Positions 62,780-64,000 of a DNA stretch of 64,000 bases are shown here, one piece after another. Made by a program: the position numbers and the translations under genes. Source of the stretch: JAEUWI01 sp942492815 (GTDB lineage: Bacteria > Hydrogenedentota > Hydrogenedentia > Hydrogenedentales > JAEUWI01). The stretch spans positions 5,084,001 to 5,148,000 of the forward strand of contig OW818658.1 in the NCBI GenBank assembly GCA_942492815.1, read 5' to 3'. The notes under the pieces were generated by a model. It was given only the letters and a program-made list of their open reading frames with translations. It made no database searches and was not told where the DNA came from. Every line of letters starts with the position of its first letter. Position 1 is the first letter of the stretch.

Positions 62780-64000
62780 GGCTGTGAGCCTTATCTTTGA
62801 GGAACATCAATTCTTCACGGGGATCCTGCTGTGCCAGGATGGGACGCTTCTTGAGCTCGTAGAAGAACACCCAGAGCCAGAGACCGCCGATACCGGCGAC
62901 GGCACCCAGGGAGCAAATCAGGGTGTACAAGTTCAACTGGCCGTGGTTGCCTTCGAAGGACGGCGCGATGTTCCAGTACATGTCCACGAAACGGGTTGCC
63001 AGAACGTAGAAAGCGATGCTCCGGAGTTTCACGGGGTTCGTCTTGTTCTGGCGCATGAGGAGACGCCACATGGGGGTGAACCATACGAAGGCGATGAGGA
63101 AGACCGTCATGGCCGTCATGAATCCGCCACCATCGGAGCGGTCCAGGTACCAGCGGACTTCTTCGGGCAGGTTGCCGTTCCATATGATGAGGAAAGGCGA
63201 GAAGGACAGGTAGGACCAGAAGATGGTGAAGCCCAGCATGAAGTTACCGAAGTGGTGATAAATTTTCGTGCTGATCTTGTGACTCAGGGGGCCTTCGTTG
63301 GACAGGAAGGTCAGCATGATCACGCAGAAGCACATCATGCTCAGGGCGCCGCCCGCAATCATCCAGGCACCGTAGATGGTGGAGAAGAAGGTCGGGTCGG
63401 TAGACATGCCCCAGTGCGTCGCGGCAAAGGTCATGGACACGACGTAGAAGACGCAGCCGAAGCCGGCGACGACCTTCTGCTTCTTGATCAGCCCGGGATC
63501 GCCGGTGCGGTCCAGTTCGAGCGACCACTTATTGTACAGGGTGGTCAGGCCGAGCCAGATTGCGAAGTAGAGCACATAGCAACCCGCGAAGACCGGGAAG
63601 TTAAGGAATCCGTGCTTCAGGTGCGACATGTGGGCGATGTATTCGTTTTCCGGCGCGGCGAGGAAGGCTTCGCTGGCCCACGGATAAATGGTGAGCTGGC
63701 CGAATTTGCCGCCGAGCAGGGCACCGCCAAGAATGACCGGAATTCCCAGAACGAAGAGGAACCACAGGGTGCGCGAGACGGCTTCCGCGATACGCTGGGC
63801 GACGAAGCTCCAGCTACCGCCGCACAGGTGGTGCAGCATAACGAGTCCGAGGCCGCTGATCCCCAGGCAGAAGACCAGCAGGTAGCCGACGAGCAGGCCC
63901 TGGAAGACGGCGCCCGAAAAGAGGCCGAGGAGGAGCGTGACCGCGAAACCTCCAGCGGCGACCACGAGGGCCTTCCCCTGAACGGTTTTGATTTTAGCGA
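62772..64000 (-). CDS. actF: Alternative complex III subunit ActF (partial, continues past window edge)
   Basis: A polytopic membrane protein of at least 397 residues with about ten helices. Motifs include 'GLVMLHHLCGGSWSFVAQRIAEAVSRTLWFLFVL', 'ENEYIAHMSHLKHGFLNFPVFAGCYVLYF', 'MSTDPTFFSTIYGAWMIAGGALSM' and 'RFVDMYWNIAPSFEGNHG', typical of the quinol:cytochrome c oxidoreductase subunit ActF. A GTG at 63965 is possible, but the frame is open to the edge (reading KIKTVQGKALVVAAGG), so the start probably lies outside. ActF pairs with ActC to form part of the quinol site. It would feed the A2-type caa3 oxidase encoded downstream. The N-terminal part is missing. Confidence 0.9.
   Translation of the reverse strand, partial: AKIKTVQGKALVVAAGGFAVTLLLGLFSGAVFQGLLVGYLLVFCLGISGLGLVMLHHLCGGSWSFVAQRIAEAVSRTLWFLFVLGIPVILGGALLGGKFGQLTIYPWASEAFLAAPENEYIAHMSHLKHGFLNFPVFAGCYVLYFAIWLGLTTLYNKWSLELDRTGDPGLIKKQKVVAGFGCVFYVVSMTFAATHWGMSTDPTFFSTIYGAWMIAGGALSMMCFCVIMLTFLSNEGPLSHKISTKIYHHFGNFMLGFTIFWSYLSFSPFLIIWNGNLPEEVRWYLDRSDGGGFMTAMTVFLIAFVWFTPMWRLLMRQNKTNPVKLRSIAFYVLATRFVDMYWNIAPSFEGNHGQLNLYTLICSLGAVAGIGGLWLWVFFYELKKRPILAQQDPREELMFLKDKAHSHA

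Overview
The window is a GC-rich bacterial chromosome segment that looks like a Gram-negative, aerobic member of the PVC/planctomycete-like world, possibly Candidatus Hydrogenedentota (inference; no rRNA is present). The pointers are a planctomycete-type cytochrome c/DUF1549/DUF1553/DUF1501 gene set, a huge Ser/Thr kinase with WD40 repeats, an ECF sigma factor fused to a membrane anchor, a lipoprotein with an (EG)n tract, an A2-type caa3 oxidase next to an alternative complex III gene, and FadL-type outer membrane and lipobox proteins. Ordinary ATG/GTG/TTG starts and all three stops are used.

Layout. (1) 1-13.3 kb is an accessory region: a giant Rhs/YD-repeat toxin, open at the left window edge, with a GIY-YIG-like tip, its Imm26-type immunity gene, and a second truncated rhs tip ('orphan' cassette, Hint-type tip). 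The second copy is split by a complete 2.0-kb IS1634/IS4-like element and carries three nonsense mutations. (2) 13.3-13.9 kb: a Phd/ParE-type toxin-antitoxin pair with an apparently leaderless promoter. (3) 14-20.4 kb: an ECF sigma factor with a membrane partner, a Tat-exported sulfatase, a secreted alpha/beta hydrolase, a macro-domain protein and a lipoprotein with Ig-like, EG-repeat and ice-binding-like domains. (4) 20.7-26.1 kb: glycine cleavage genes gcvT-gcvH-gcvPA-gcvPB plus a lipoate ligase, preceded by what I read as a ZTP (pfl) riboswitch. (5) 26.2-33 kb: small proteins and a tight cell-wall cluster (amidase, GerMN protein, MurI, divergent polysaccharide deacetylase, TsaD). (6) 33.2-46.7 kb: the sigma-factor fusion, an OmpP1/FadL porin overlapping a CsgG-like lipoprotein, the kinase-WD40 giant, an Sm-like small protein, a lipoprotein and a PilZ protein. 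(7) 46.8-55.5 kb: a five-gene minus-strand cluster of exported planctomycete-type proteins. (8) 55.8-57.5 kb: a response regulator, a phosphopantetheinyl transferase and a thioredoxin-like lipoprotein. (9) 57.6-64 kb: a respiratory operon running from actF (cut by the right edge) through a Pro-rich membrane protein and SCO1 to cytochrome oxidase subunits II, I, III and IV, closed by a strong terminator.

How they work together. In the glycine cleavage block GcvH carries the lipoyl arm, the ligase can load it, GcvP and GcvT split glycine and feed methylene-tetrahydrofolate; a ZTP sensor would tie this to 10-formyl-THF shortage. The respiratory block encodes a quinol-to-oxygen chain through alternative complex III and a cytochrome-c-tailed oxidase, with SCO1 supplying copper. 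Several gene-free gaps hold palindromic repeat units, two of them as inverted pairs about 200 bp long. The most notable items are the ZTP riboswitch before gcvT, the membrane-tethered sigma fusion, the orphan rhs cassette and the inverted-pair palindromes.
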